Assembly: GCA_026168455.1 (NCBI GenBank)
Contig: CM047429.1
Location: forward strand, 4,615,125 to 4,679,124
Reading direction: 5' to 3'
Length of the DNA stretch: 64,000 nucleotides
From: Theocolax elegans
Lineage: Eukaryota; Arthropoda; Insecta; Hymenoptera; Cerocephalidae
Of this stretch, positions 1 to 10,306 are shown piece after piece. The position numbers were made by a program, and so were the translations under genes. Numbering within the stretch: position 1 is the stretch's first letter; each line of letters opens with the position of its first letter. The notes beneath the pieces were generated by a model. That model did not search any database, was not told the origin of the DNA, and saw only the letters and a program-made list of their open reading frames with translations.

Positions 1-1992
1 TAACAAAATCCTCATCTTTGAAATGAACAGCACAAAGACCTGCAGATCGTACAGTCGCTGGGGCCATATAACGAAGCCGAGAGTTACCTAATTGCATTTA
101 GTAATCTAAGTAAGCAAAATATATCTTTTCGACAATCTTGTTTTTTATAGACTCATAATTAAATTAGTCACATTTAAACTCATAGGTAGGTTAATTCGTA
201 TTTTGAACTACATTAGGGCGGTAAATACAATTTGTTTTCATATTTTATTAAACATATTTAATTAATCATATTTAAACGTATAAAAAATTGAAATATAATT
301 TAACGGTTTCTGTATAAATAGATAAATTTAATAGATAAATGTAAAGAAACGTATAGTTTTTTATACTTTCTTACACGTTAAAGCTTAGTTTTTTAACACT
401 TTAAATCAAGTGCATCTGAAATGAAAACGCGCTCGGCGTTAATTCTTGTCGTTTCATTAAAATTTGTATCAACGAATAAATATCTCGAGATTTTTAACAA
501 TTCTTTTTATCAAATTACTACTAAAGTTAAGCATTAAAAGGCTATTTATTGGTAGATGGTACATTTAATATAATTTTAAAAGTTTAATAGTCAAGATGAT
601 TATAACGAGAACTCTTATTAAGTAGTTATTTGTTATTTGTGTTCAATATTTAGTGCTGTTGTAATTACAATTAAACGTAAGAAAGTGCTTTAAAACGCCA
701 ATTTAATCTACTTCTAGCTGTAGTTATAAAAATCGCGCTTATTTAAAATACACATGTATAAAAGTACGCATTTCTGCTAGAAGGTAAAAGTCCCTGTTAA
801 TAAACACCTCGAGAAAAGTTTACCTCGTACTAAACAGAGACAAAGTAATACGAATTAAAAGAAAAGTATATGTATATTAATGATTAGAAAAATTTTATTA
901 AATAATTTTGTCTATTAACTGTGTTTACGAATTAAAATAAATTAGAATGAAGCACTGGGGAAATTACGAAAAAATATTAAACTGTGCACTCGACAAAATT
1001 GCATAGATCGATTAACATTTTGACGGAAAAAGTCGACATTGTCGCGCAAAGTTTTCTAACTCTAATACATTAATAGGAGGATTATACATGATCGTTTAAG
1101 CATTAGGGGATAGTTTTTATATCGTAGATTTCGATTACAGACTGTTTTTGCAATTTTAATATTGTTTTAATTAAATTATTAGCTGTTCCATACTACGTAC
1201 ATATGATTTTGTTCCTGTCCCTATTATTAAACGGTATAAACACTGTTTTAAATCAATATTTACCGCTTTATTTATAGATTTTTATTGGTAAAATAGTTAT
1301 AAATGTATTATTAATCGATTTAAATGATATATGCATGTTGTATAAAGGCTAAATAATGCATTTCTTTTGGTTAGAAAGTCAACCTACAAACGCACTTAAA
1401 GGTTACTTTTGAGCTTTTTTTCGGAAAAATTGATATTATTTCAGTATGTATGTTAGTGGAACGTATATCTATCGAATCACTAATATGTGTATGCTCGTCA
1501 TTATTCATTAGTAACCGATTAAAATTCAAAAGTATGTGAAAAAGGACTGTTGAATCTTTATAATATATAGTTGCATCAAGACTCACGGAAGACTCTTACA
1601 GGTTCATTTTATCATTATTTTACCAAAGTAACTCGCATTTGTATTATGATTAAAATTATTGAACATCGTTTTATTTACATAATTTTATGATTTAATACAC
1701 TAAATAAAGATAAATCCTTGTAGTATCAATCGAAATACTAAGCGAGATTGTTAAAAAATAGTTAAATTTTGAGTTTTTAAAAGTGTTTAATAAATAGGGA
1801 CAGGATTATTAAACAGTCGGGACATGTATTTTCAAGGCGTTTAATAATACGTGCACATAAGGCTCTCCGTTTTTTAATAATATAATTAATTAAATCCGTT
1901 TAAATTAAAATGTTAAACCAGGTAATTGTTCAGAAAGAATACACGCATCGAATGGTATACAAATTTCCAACATGTATGCTTATTTCCATTTA
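1..1992. other. AT-rich region, no gene seen
   Basis: This stretch is AT-rich with only short chance reading frames. The longest, on the minus strand at 1371-1586 (71 codons), has no recognisable motif and its composition follows the surrounding DNA. Because a candidate first exon on the minus strand lies just beyond it (2055-2181), part of this stretch could be intron or a later exon of that gene. I cannot point to any specific exon. Confidence 0.5.
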
Positions 1993-2054
1993 TTATTGAG
2001 ATCGGAACAAAAAACATGTGAAAAACCGTTTAGTAACAGGGACTTTTACCTTAC

Positions 2055-2181
2055 CTGATTTTTCAATCCATATTTGTTGACGACCAGCTTTTGCGGGAAA
2101 TCTAAAAAGTTGATCGCCTCTATGCTTTCCATTGCTGCATCCAAAATATTGACATCGATCAAAATCCCTGCTTCTATTCAT
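2055..2181 (-). CDS. Candidate first coding exon of a THAP-domain protein (partial)
   Basis: From an ATG at 2181-2179 the minus strand encodes about 42 residues that look like the start of a THAP zinc finger, a DNA-binding C2CH domain used by transposase-derived regulators. Visible THAP features are the Cys-x4-Cys pair (CQYFGC), the phenylalanine-rich FRFPA segment and the conserved Trp in IWIEKSG. The open frame runs into a strong donor consensus, CAG|GTAAGG, with the exon ending at 2055. The second half of the domain (the later Cys and His) should therefore lie on a downstream exon below position 2055, which I could not find. No upstream promoter is evident. The source could be a host gene or a P-element-like transposon; the sequence does not decide. 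The THAP resemblance is fairly good and the exon border is inferred. Confidence 0.5.
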
Positions 2182-2289
2182 ACTGTTGTAATTACTGTAA
2201 TAATTATAATATAAAACACCGGCAAACAAACAAGTAAAACAATTAGAAAGAACGTACTGAAATAATTCACGCAATACAGAATACAAATA

Positions 2290-3086
2290 TTAACCTTAAA
2301 AAACAATACTTACAAGGCTTCAAAACTGCTAAGGGCAAAATTAGACTTCTTCGACTCGAAACGGCGTTCACGAATCACAAAATCACAAAAAATTTTGAAA
2401 TACTACTAATTAATACTATAAAACACGAAAAAACGTTGCTCTACGAAAAAGCGTTGTCGATCCGGTATTGTTAACAACGATGAAAACATCTGTTGCTTTA
2501 CGCGCGAGCATCGATGTAAACAAATCAGTTGTAAAACAAAAGACAACAGTTTTTGCCGGGCGCAAAAAATCATTTGAAATATATTATCATTTGAAAATAT
2601 ATTATGTGGTTTTAAGCTTTTATATTCTACTTAATAATACATAATTTTTTGCTAGTATATAACACTTAACAAACTTTTAACATTTTAATGATTATTTTTG
2701 TTATGTACAAAAAATTAGTTGTTTATTCATATAAATGGAAATAGTAAATATTTCAAAATTCTAAATAATTTTAAGAGTTTATGAGTACAATTTGTAATAA
2801 ATTAAAATCGTTCAATAATTTATAGTAAATAAACATTGTAATAATAACTTTTTTACAACAATTATAACAACAATTTAAATTAAATTAAATTAAAATTATA
2901 ACAACAATTTAAACAATAAATAAAATAGCTAAATAATAATTTTGAATATTTTATTTATCCAATACATAAATTTTTTAACATGCCATTTTATTTTAGTACA
3001 TATTTTAAAAATAATTTTTATGGCTAATTAAATTCATTGAAAACAACATTTCAACAAATATTTAATAAATATTTGAAAAAAAAGAA
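2290..3086. other. AT-rich intergenic DNA
   Basis: Very AT-rich, with short AAATT-type simple repeats around 2875-2925. No gene, RNA or element border is recognised. Confidence 0.5.
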
Positions 3087-3170
3087 ATATACGGGGACTC
3101 GAACCCAAGAGTTTCCGTAATGAGCGCATTTACAAAGCGAACACCTATTCCACTTGACCAAACCAAGCAT
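3087..3170 (-). tRNA. tRNA-like sequence, probably a pseudogene or SINE head
   Basis: On the minus strand there is a perfect internal B box (GGGTTCGAGTCCC at 3105-3093). About 50 bases upstream is an A-box-like TGGTCAAGTGG, and a T-run typical of a pol III terminator follows. The spacing would suit a long-variable-arm tRNA (Leu/Ser type). However, the acceptor stem and anticodon stem do not pair convincingly, so I do not call a functional tRNA. A covariance-model search would settle it. Confidence 0.35.
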
Positions 3171-3570
3171 TTGATGATAAACATATTGAAATCGTTTATG
3201 ATCATCGACCCCCTTTCAGGTTTATTTATTTAAGCATATAATAGTTTTAATTATAAATTAGTTTGAAAGATAAATGAATCTTCGCAGACAATTGAAAAAG
3301 ATGAATTTCCTGAAAGATAAAGTAAATTGAGCTAGCGCGTGCATAAGATTTTCTTCTTCGCCGTTTCTGCTTCTCCATCCATTCGTCCTTCGCGCGATTC
3401 CCTCCCTACTCGGATACTTAGTATCCTCCATCACTACTTCTAAATTATGTGTAAGCTTTGCCAGTAGCTGTAAGAGGCGCCACTTTCTTGGGCAACATAG
3501 GCGGATCGCATGCCTCTATGCTCATCGACAATCTCTTTCTACTAATCTCTGACGTAGTGGTTAACTGATC

Positions 3571-3695
3571 ACATTTTTGTTTTTTTTTTGTATTTTTTTG
3601 TTTTTTCTTCTGTTTTTTGTCGGTTTTTTATTTTTTTTTGTTTTTTTTTGTTTTTTCTTTTGTTTTTTGTCGGTTTTTTATTTTTTTTTATTATT
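3571..3695. repeat. T-rich tandem repeat
   Basis: A T-rich stretch holding two imperfect copies of a unit of about 65 bases with the motif GTTTTTTGTCGG followed by T-runs. The plus-strand frame across it (3588-3917) is a low-complexity Phe run and is not a gene. Confidence 0.7.
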
Positions 3696-3747
3696 TTCAG
3701 CATATTATATAAAATATTGTTCAATAACGATAAGATACTGTTAAGAG

Positions 3748-5992
3748 TTAAAGGTGTAGCGATGATAATTCTACGACAACTTTCTGTAAATTTGCTAAAT
3801 AAGTCTCACGATGATAACCGTTTACTTTATAACGTTCCCAAAACTTTAAGAAATCACGATGAATTGATTCACCACTCTGCTCTGACCAAAAACCTAAGCC
3901 ATTATTTCTCTCAATGAACTGAAAACCTTCTTGTGCATGTCAAAGAATTGCGTGGATTTTCAGTGTTTCTGAAAGTTTTTCAAGACTTTCTAAAGCTGCT
4001 TTCAGTTCTTTAATATAATTATCAAGTGAAGGTCCTACTTTTCCAGAGATGGAACAACAATTTACCACCTTATCCATAGCTTTGAAAGCTACAATGTACG
4101 GTATAACTTTAAAAATACCAACATCTTTATATATTTCTGGATCTTTTAGCCTATCTGACTCTTTCAGCAATTTCCTGCACGCACTGCCTTCAAAAGCATC
4201 ACCATGATAGTTTTTCGAAACTAAATTGAGCTTGCGTGACCACAATATAGCTTTCTCTAAACCTAACAGGGAAACCAAGCCTTGCCAAAATACATGATTT
4301 ACAAAGCCTTGCAGGACATGTAATTCAGGTATCACACATTTCTGTAAAACATAGACATCATCATCTTCATCGAAAATAGAAAGATTGATAATGCTATGAC
4401 ACTTTGTACTACATTCCTTCTCTTCTCCTTGGTTCCTTAGGAGGCGGTATCTTTCATAATCTCTTCTCAAGTCGCCATAAGTTTTCAAATTTGTACAATT
4501 TTCCATTTCTTCACTATCAGATACCTTTGTAGTAGCATTATCATTCGAACTGGTTTCAGAAGTCAATTTGTGTCTTAAATCACTTAAGGAAACAAAACAA
4601 TATGGACAAGGAAATGTTGATGTTGCGGTTTGTTGTCCATTAACTATCAGCAAAATATTATTGAATTGGGTCAAGTCAAATGAAAGCTTAATATTTGCGT
4701 GAGTTTCTTTTATTCCAAGAACCACACACAAAAATAGCAACCTATTTACACAAGATAACTTACCCTTTTTGCTTAGACGACCTCCTTCAGAGTAGAGTAT
4801 TCTCTTCTTGGAATTATTACAGTTAACGAAATCTTCCAGATCTTTTTCAGTATTATAATTTTCCTGCATGAAATTTTCTTCTTGTTTGGGTGAATAATTA
4901 TCAGGCGTAATAAACAAACTAATTTAAAAAAAATTTTGCCCTCCATCAGCCATAACTTTGATGCAACAGTTGCCTACTAAATTTCTACTTTTGATAACTT
5001 GTTCTACAAGTTCTTCAGCATTGGCATAGACGACAGGACGTAACTGCTTTTTTGCATCCGTTGCCCTTTCACAGTCGAATTCATAAACATCCGTTTTGTA
5101 AACATCTGTCAATTCTTTCGACTTTTTCGACATATGCTCTCGATAGTTTTTAGGGATAGACATTTTACCAACATTACACGTTATAAAATTGATAATTTTT
5201 TTCATCTCATTTTATGAAGCGCCTAGTTGAACTCGAAAATTATCTAAATTATTTACGTCAAAGACCACGTTCTTGTCAACTTTATTTATTGTGATCTTTT
5301 TACTCCGCCCAGCAGTGCTCATATTTAAATCAATATTGGCCCGCCTGCCACTTTCATCCTGATTGGATTCTACATTGCATTTTATAACATGAGTTGCAAT
5401 TTCCTGTTGGATTTTCTGAGGAAGATTTTTAACTATTTTTATGGCATTATCCCTGAGATTTTTGCATTCATGAGCTTTACCTTTGCCAATTTCTTGAAAA
5501 CATTTAATGCAATATTTTATTGAATCAACAGAATTATAACTTTTATTTAGTTCGAGCTTCTCTGATTTATGTGATTCATAATATCCAGTAGAAATGTCAA
5601 TTTCTTTATTTATATCCCTAAAGTTTCCTCTGCCTTTTTCAACTTTTATGTGTCCTTTGGACTGAGCAGTCATACATGCGTAACAATTACAAGCGTTATT
5701 TAAACGAGTTTCTTTTGCCACTACTATCTCTTTGTAGTTAGGCATAGTTGGTACTTGCCGATTGAAAATTTCTTTTTCAATATCAAGTAGTGTCAAATAA
5801 CAAGTCCTACATATGCTCACAGGATATCTTTCATCGTTTAAATCGAAATCCATAGATATAAACTTCTTTATGAATTTTTCAGTAGATTTACTTATTAAAA
5901 ATTTATCTGCTTTATATTCCAAAAACAATTTTACGACCACAAGCTCCACATACTTTCTTTCTATTATCATGATGAGAATACCGAGGAGGCAT
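3748..5992 (-). pseudogene. RAG1-like / transposase-like pseudogene with three in-frame stops
   Basis: A minus-strand frame runs from 5970 to a final TAA at 3750-3748 without changing frame. It is broken by in-frame stops at 5214-5212 (TAA), 4926-4924 (TAA) and 3942-3940 (TGA). A better start, ATG at 5992, lies in another frame and gives MPPRYSHHDNRKKVCGACG before a 1-nt shift. Cys pairs follow in order: VCGAC, then ICRTC about 60 residues on, then NCYAC, then YCIKC. This order matches the N-terminal zinc-binding part of RAG1. Further on come MADGGQ, a second zinc pair PCPYC, ELHVLQGFVNH, and near the end GLGFWSEQSGES. The Asp and Glu of these motifs sit where RAG1 and Transib transposases have their first and last catalytic residues. 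Many arthropods carry multicopy uncharacterised proteins of this kind. No terminal repeats were found. Transposase origin is inferred; the reading-frame breaks are direct. Confidence 0.65.
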
Positions 5993-6811
5993 TTTAAAAA
6001 CGTAAGTTTAAAAAATGCAACTGAAACTCAGGAGGATTGGATTTTCCTCTGATGTATATATGACTTCGACATACATTTTTCGATTACGGATTTCCATGCA
6101 TCACCTAGCGGTATCAAAATAAACTTTTAATTGTGTCATATATTTATAAAACACAAACTCTATGTAAATTAGATGATGCATTTTGAAATACGTCGGAAAA
6201 ACGACGAAACAATTGAAATATGGATTTGTTTATTAAGCCATCATATCAACATTTTAATAGATAATATTCAAATTATCAAAAAACAATAATACTCTTAACA
6301 ATAAGTAATCAATACATACTCAATTTCTTTTGTTCGGAGTGTGAACTCAGATGCTCTAATTGGCTATTCGTGAAAGCTCTTAGCGTAACACAAAAGCGTC
6401 CATAACCTGGGAAGCCGATCACTTATGATTTTCAATTTTACATTTTTTTCATCTAAAAACAATATAGAAACTTACTGCATTAGCTGTTTTTGGATCCATT
6501 TTTGGACCACTTTTACATGCTTGAAGAACACCGTGGATTATCCCTGCGATCAACCGCGGCTCAGTATTAATACGTGTCTATAAGACACGTATAGGTGGAG
6601 GCAGCGGTATCCTTTACTTAACGAACGCGAAAGAAAATAAAGGGCAGATCAAATGAGTAAAACACGATATTTAAATTAAAATAAAGGCAATAATATATTA
6701 TAAAAAAAGAGATAATACACGTGTGTCGCTGCACGCAAGATCGCAGGTCGATACACGAAAATAATAAAGAGAGAAAGAGAGAGAGAGAGACGACAGAGTT
6801 ATAGCACTTAC
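5993..6811. other. Intergenic DNA with short hairpin and GA repeat
   Basis: No gene is recognised. A small hairpin (ACGTGTCTATAAGACACGTA) lies near 6571-6591 and a GA-rich microsatellite at about 6768-6790. Confidence 0.4.
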
Positions 6812-6921
6812 GGTGCGTGAGCCGCGATCGAAAATGAAATGATCGGACGAAGTCTGCATAGTTGCTTCTCTCCTGGGCTTCCTGGGCTGCGTTGTCACTG
6901 AGCAAAAATACCACGGATTCA
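6812..6921 (-). CDS. Possible short coding exon (very tentative)
   Basis: The minus strand between a possible acceptor (CCCAG, exon from 6921) and a good donor (C|GTAAGTG, exon end 6812) is open in two frames and has higher GC than its surroundings. One frame reads ...DNAAQEAQERSNYADFV..., which looks protein-like, but no family is recognised. A foldback element has inserted just upstream (target duplication 6934-6940). This could equally be a chance open stretch. Confidence 0.2.
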
Positions 6922-6951
6922 CTGGGTCACCATCAGCACCCCTACTAAAAA

Positions 6952-7082
6952 TTATCACGTGATCATCACGTGGACAACTAAGTGACTATTACGTAGATAT
7001 CCACGTGATAATCACGTTAGATTTTCGACCATTTTTCTACGTGATTATCACGTAGATATCCACGTGATAATCACGTGATATA
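6952..7082. repeat. Left subterminal CACGTG repeat array
   Basis: Several imperfect copies of a self-complementary motif (CACGTGATAATCACGT), separated by short spacers. It is mirrored at the right end of the same element. Confidence 0.75.
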
Positions 7083-7273
7083 TGAAAATTTTTGTTTTTT
7101 TTTAAATGTAATCTTAGACACGGAGTTGATGGGATGCAATTTCACAGAAACCGAACTGGCAATTCAGTTTTGACAAAAAAAATCCTTTATATGCCACGTT
7201 ATTAATATACGAGGCAAAGTAAAGGCATAGTATATGATCAAAGTCGCTTTTACCTTCCTACTTTGCCTCCATA

Positions 7274-7435
7274 TAAGCCCTACGCGCACGCTAATCTATA
7301 GCGGGTAACTGGCAGCCACCTATCGTTTGTAACTAGTAATACCGTGAGCAAGTGCAATAGTCATATTTCAAAACCGTTTCGACCGATAGGTGGCTGCCAG
7401 TTACCCGCTATAGATTAGCGTGCGCGTAGGGCTTA
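7274..7435. mobile_element. Nested 162-bp MITE with 52-bp perfect inverted arms and TA duplication
   Basis: Arms at 7274-7325 and 7384-7435 are exact inverted copies starting TAAGCCCTACGCGC, with a 58-bp loop. TA flanks both sides (7272-7273, 7436-7437). The other arm of the host element (8376-8398) preserves the uninterrupted sequence CCTCCATATCGTCGCC, so the insertion and its TA duplication are demonstrated inside this window. A TA target suggests the Tc1/mariner group; that is inference. Confidence 0.85.
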
Positions 7436-8239
7436 TATCGTCGCCTTAGTGCTCTACATCAGAAAATACGGTGTAGAGCGAACACTATACATGCGATACT
7501 AAATTCATCGAAAAAATACATTGAGAAATTATGGGGGTGGTACATCTGACTGGTTACCGACGGAGCAAAAAAACTTAATTATTACAATTATTTAATAAAA
7601 TACGCTATTTTATGCAAATCCCAAATACAGAAGCACTAGGTAATTCAATAATTTATCGATCTATAATGGATGGATATTATGGATGGATATTCGTATTCGT
7701 ATAGGCAATTGGGAATATGTATTTGTTACGAAGCCAATAAAGTTATTTTAATCGTATAGGCAGTGAAGATATATTTATTGGTATAAGTGGGCGTAAATTC
7801 GAACTATACAGTTACAGTATTAACGATTCGACGAATAATGTATTAATTGCATTTTAAATATTAGATTATATTTTCAGTCTAATCTACATTCTTGTCTAAG
7901 ACGAGAATTTTTTTTATTATTTATATTATTAACAATAATAAATGTAAATAATAAACAGAATATTTTCATACGGAAGTAAAAATTATTTTCATTTTTTTAT
8001 ATCGTCGTGATTTACGAAGACCAGCCCATCTGAATTCTTTATTAAATGTAAACGTGCTAGTCTTCTTAAATACGACGATATAATTCTTCAGCAAAAATTA
8101 TTTTACGAAACCGCGAAAATATTTAGATAAAAATTTTCTAATAAGAAATGCCGAGAGTTATTGAAAAGGTATTAGGTGATAAAAATTTTTAGAGATTAAG
8201 GTGCTGTCACGATTTTTAGTGAAACAAAGTTGACAATTT

Positions 8240-8366
8240 AATTGGAACCTTCTTGAAGAAACATTTGAATTGGAACCTTTTTGAAACGAAAATTTGAATT
8301 GGAACTTTTTTGAAACGAAAATTTGAATTGGAACCTTTTTGAAACGAAAATTTGAATTGGAACCTT
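8240..8366. repeat. 30-bp minisatellite, about four copies
   Basis: Tandem copies of a unit containing GAATTGGAACCTTTTTGAAA. The minus-strand frame 8158-8424 is a by-product of this array. Confidence 0.85.
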
Positions 8367-8576
8367 CTTGCACTAAGGCGACGATATGGAGGCAAAGTAG
8401 GAAGGCAAAAGCGACTTTGATCATATTCTATGCCTTTATTTTGCCTCGTATATTAGTGACGTGGCGAATAAAGGATTTTTTTTGTCAAAACCGAATAGCC
8501 AGTTTAGTTCCTGTGAAATTGAATCCCAACTCCGTGTCTAAGATTACATTTATAAAAAAAACAAAAATTTTCATAC

Positions 8577-8668
8577 ATCCACGTGATAATCACGTAGTTA
8601 TCCACGTGATAATCACGTAGTTATCCACGTGATAATCACGTAGTTATCCACGTGATAATCACGTGATA
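8577..8668. repeat. Right subterminal CACGTG repeat array
   Basis: Four near-identical copies of a 23-bp unit (CCACGTGATAATCACGTAG plus TTAT). Each unit contains a near-palindrome. This is the counterpart of the array at the left end of the foldback element. Confidence 0.85.
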
Positions 8669-8689
8669 CTTTTTAATACGGACAGCACC

Positions 8690-9041
8690 AGGATCACAAG
8701 AGATACGAGGCAATAAAAATGAAGGAAAAAAACTAAATGATTCTCTCACGGTTGAAATTAGTCTCTCGCCGGTTGAGATTAGACTATCGGAAGTTGATAT
8801 TCGTATTTCGCGGGTTGAAATTAGTCTAAGTGTGCTCGCACTTACAAACCGAAAACTCTCTCTATCTCTTTCCCTACCTTTACCTTTACGAAGGTCCGCG
8901 AAAATCGCTGAAAATCATCGAACGTCGACCTGTAACAGCTGTAATTATTAGTACATAGGCTAGACAAAGAGAGAGAGAATGTAACGAGCCAATTCATATA
9001 ATCGAATATTATATTAATACGTTACACATATATACACTGTT

Positions 9042-9072
<31 letters not shown>
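8690..9072. other. Intergenic DNA with degenerate GGTTGAAATTAGTCT repeats and (TA)n
   Basis: About four degenerate copies of a GGTTGAAATTAGTCTC-like motif lie at 8748-8832. A (TA)n tract at 9044-9072 leads directly into a solo LTR. Confidence 0.5.
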
Positions 9073-9075
<3 letters not shown>

Positions 9076-10198
9076 AACGGTAAGCGAGTTACCGATCAGG
9101 TAAGCAACGCGAAAGAGGATATACAGCGCGGCGCGCGAACGAACGCGCGAGAATCGTGCGCGCCCAGCGGGGAGGACTGATAGAGTTCGCGTGCGATCGG
9201 CAACAACATTGTGTTGACAACTGCCGAGAGATTTTTAACGGGAAATAAGAGATTAAAGACTGGTGCATTTAGTGGGTGGGTGTGAGGGTTTCTCCCCACC
9301 AACCTCCACGTTGGCGTGCACAGCAGCACGTCTCACGGGCAGTGAGAAAAGGAAGCCAAGAGTCGACCGCCTTCCTGACCGTTGGAGTGAGAGAGAGAGA
9401 GAGATAAGCACGAGGACAAGCTATCTCTCATTTGCCCAGTCGTTTTCCGCCGAGCCGCGATATTTAGACAAGCGGTAAGTGGTGCACCACGTTTAGACCC
9501 GCGTGTCTACTTAATATTTCGCGTCCCGATTTACCTGGTACGATCCAGGTGAGGAAGCGTTCCTCCTTTCCCCCCTCTGGTGACAATACCCGCACGGATA
9601 GACAGGTCGGTGGTTCGCGGGAGCCACTTCACGAGAGAAGGCGCGCGTGACATAGGAAGCTTCTACGTCAAAGCTCTCTACGTCAGAGATACATACGTTA
9701 CACGGTGTGACCTATGCCATCAGGTTAAGCAGCCGATCATTCCCGGATCGGTTGCTCGTAACTCTACAGTTAAACAGATTTTAACTAACTGTTTTCGCGC
9801 TGAACTCGGGGGTAGTCATCGGTACGACTCCCCGTAAATTGTTAACGTTAATTTATTCTTAATTTATTATTATTTAATTGGTAATTTAATAAACTGACTC
9901 GGCGAGACAATCTTTCTCGCCGATTAACGAATAATATCGATTGTTGATAGTGTTTTACCGGTTACCGTCCTATCCTAGGAATACCGCCCTCTCCGGTGTT
10001 TATCTTAGTTGGCAATTTTGGGCATAGGGCCCAACACACGGTATCTAAGTCAAACGAGGTGTTTGACGTTGTTAACGGCATTGCACGGGAATCAAAGGGA
10101 TTCCCGGCCGCATCGTGGGACAGCACACTTAAGGTTGGTAAGTTGGGACAAATTGGGCCTAACCGTGGGCCTTACATATCCCCAGTACCCACCCCGTT

Positions 10199-10201
<3 letters not shown>
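9073..10201. mobile_element. Solo LTR (1,129 bp) in a (TA)n tract
   Basis: The segment begins TGTAACGG and ends CCGTTACA, the same short inverted termini seen on the LTRs of both Gypsy elements in this window. (TA)n flanks both sides, compatible with a 4-bp ATAT target duplication. It has no coding capacity and no primer-binding site next to it, as expected for an LTR left by LTR-LTR recombination. The sequence inside is not that of the Gypsy-1 or Gypsy-2 LTRs, so it is a third family. Small frames inside are not genes. Confidence 0.6.
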
Positions 10202-10230
<29 letters not shown>

Positions 10231-10235
<5 letters not shown>

Positions 10236-10280
10236 GAGCGATTTAAAATTTTCATCGTACCACTTGACGTGAAATAGCCC
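10231..10280. mobile_element. Fragment of hairpin family B (right terminus)
   Basis: These 50 bases match the right end of the hairpin at 24315-25260 (TTTTGGAGCG... to ...GAAATAGCCC). They are bounded by (TA)n on both sides. The rest of the element is missing. Confidence 0.8.
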
Positions 10281-10306
10281 ATATATATATATATATATAT
10301 ATATAT

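Larger units (their letters stand above)
6941..8682. mobile_element. Non-autonomous foldback transposon with 7-bp target duplication (hAT-like?)
   Basis: The two ends are inverted copies: the left arm (about 6941-7460, ignoring a nested insert) matches the reverse complement of the right arm (about 8366-8682). A direct repeat CAGCACC flanks it at 6934-6940 and 8683-8689; a 7-8 bp duplication is typical of hAT-type transposition. Both ends carry tandem copies of a CACGTGATAATCACGTAG motif, presumably transposase-binding sites or E-box-like sites. The middle (about 7455-8370) holds no transposase frame, so the element must be mobilised in trans. The superfamily assignment is inference from duplication length only. 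Confidence 0.6.

Noticed and set aside
3087..3170. Functional tRNA gene
   Set aside because: B box is perfect but acceptor and anticodon stems do not pair; kept only as a tRNA-like feature.
3588..3917. 109-codon plus-strand frame
   Set aside because: The first part is a poly-T repeat read as Phe and the rest is antisense to the RAG1-like pseudogene tail.
8158..8424. 88-codon minus-strand frame
   Set aside because: It is made of the 30-bp minisatellite.
8577..8668. CRISPR-like array of short repeats
   Set aside because: Units are contiguous tandem copies without unique spacers, in a eukaryotic transposon end.
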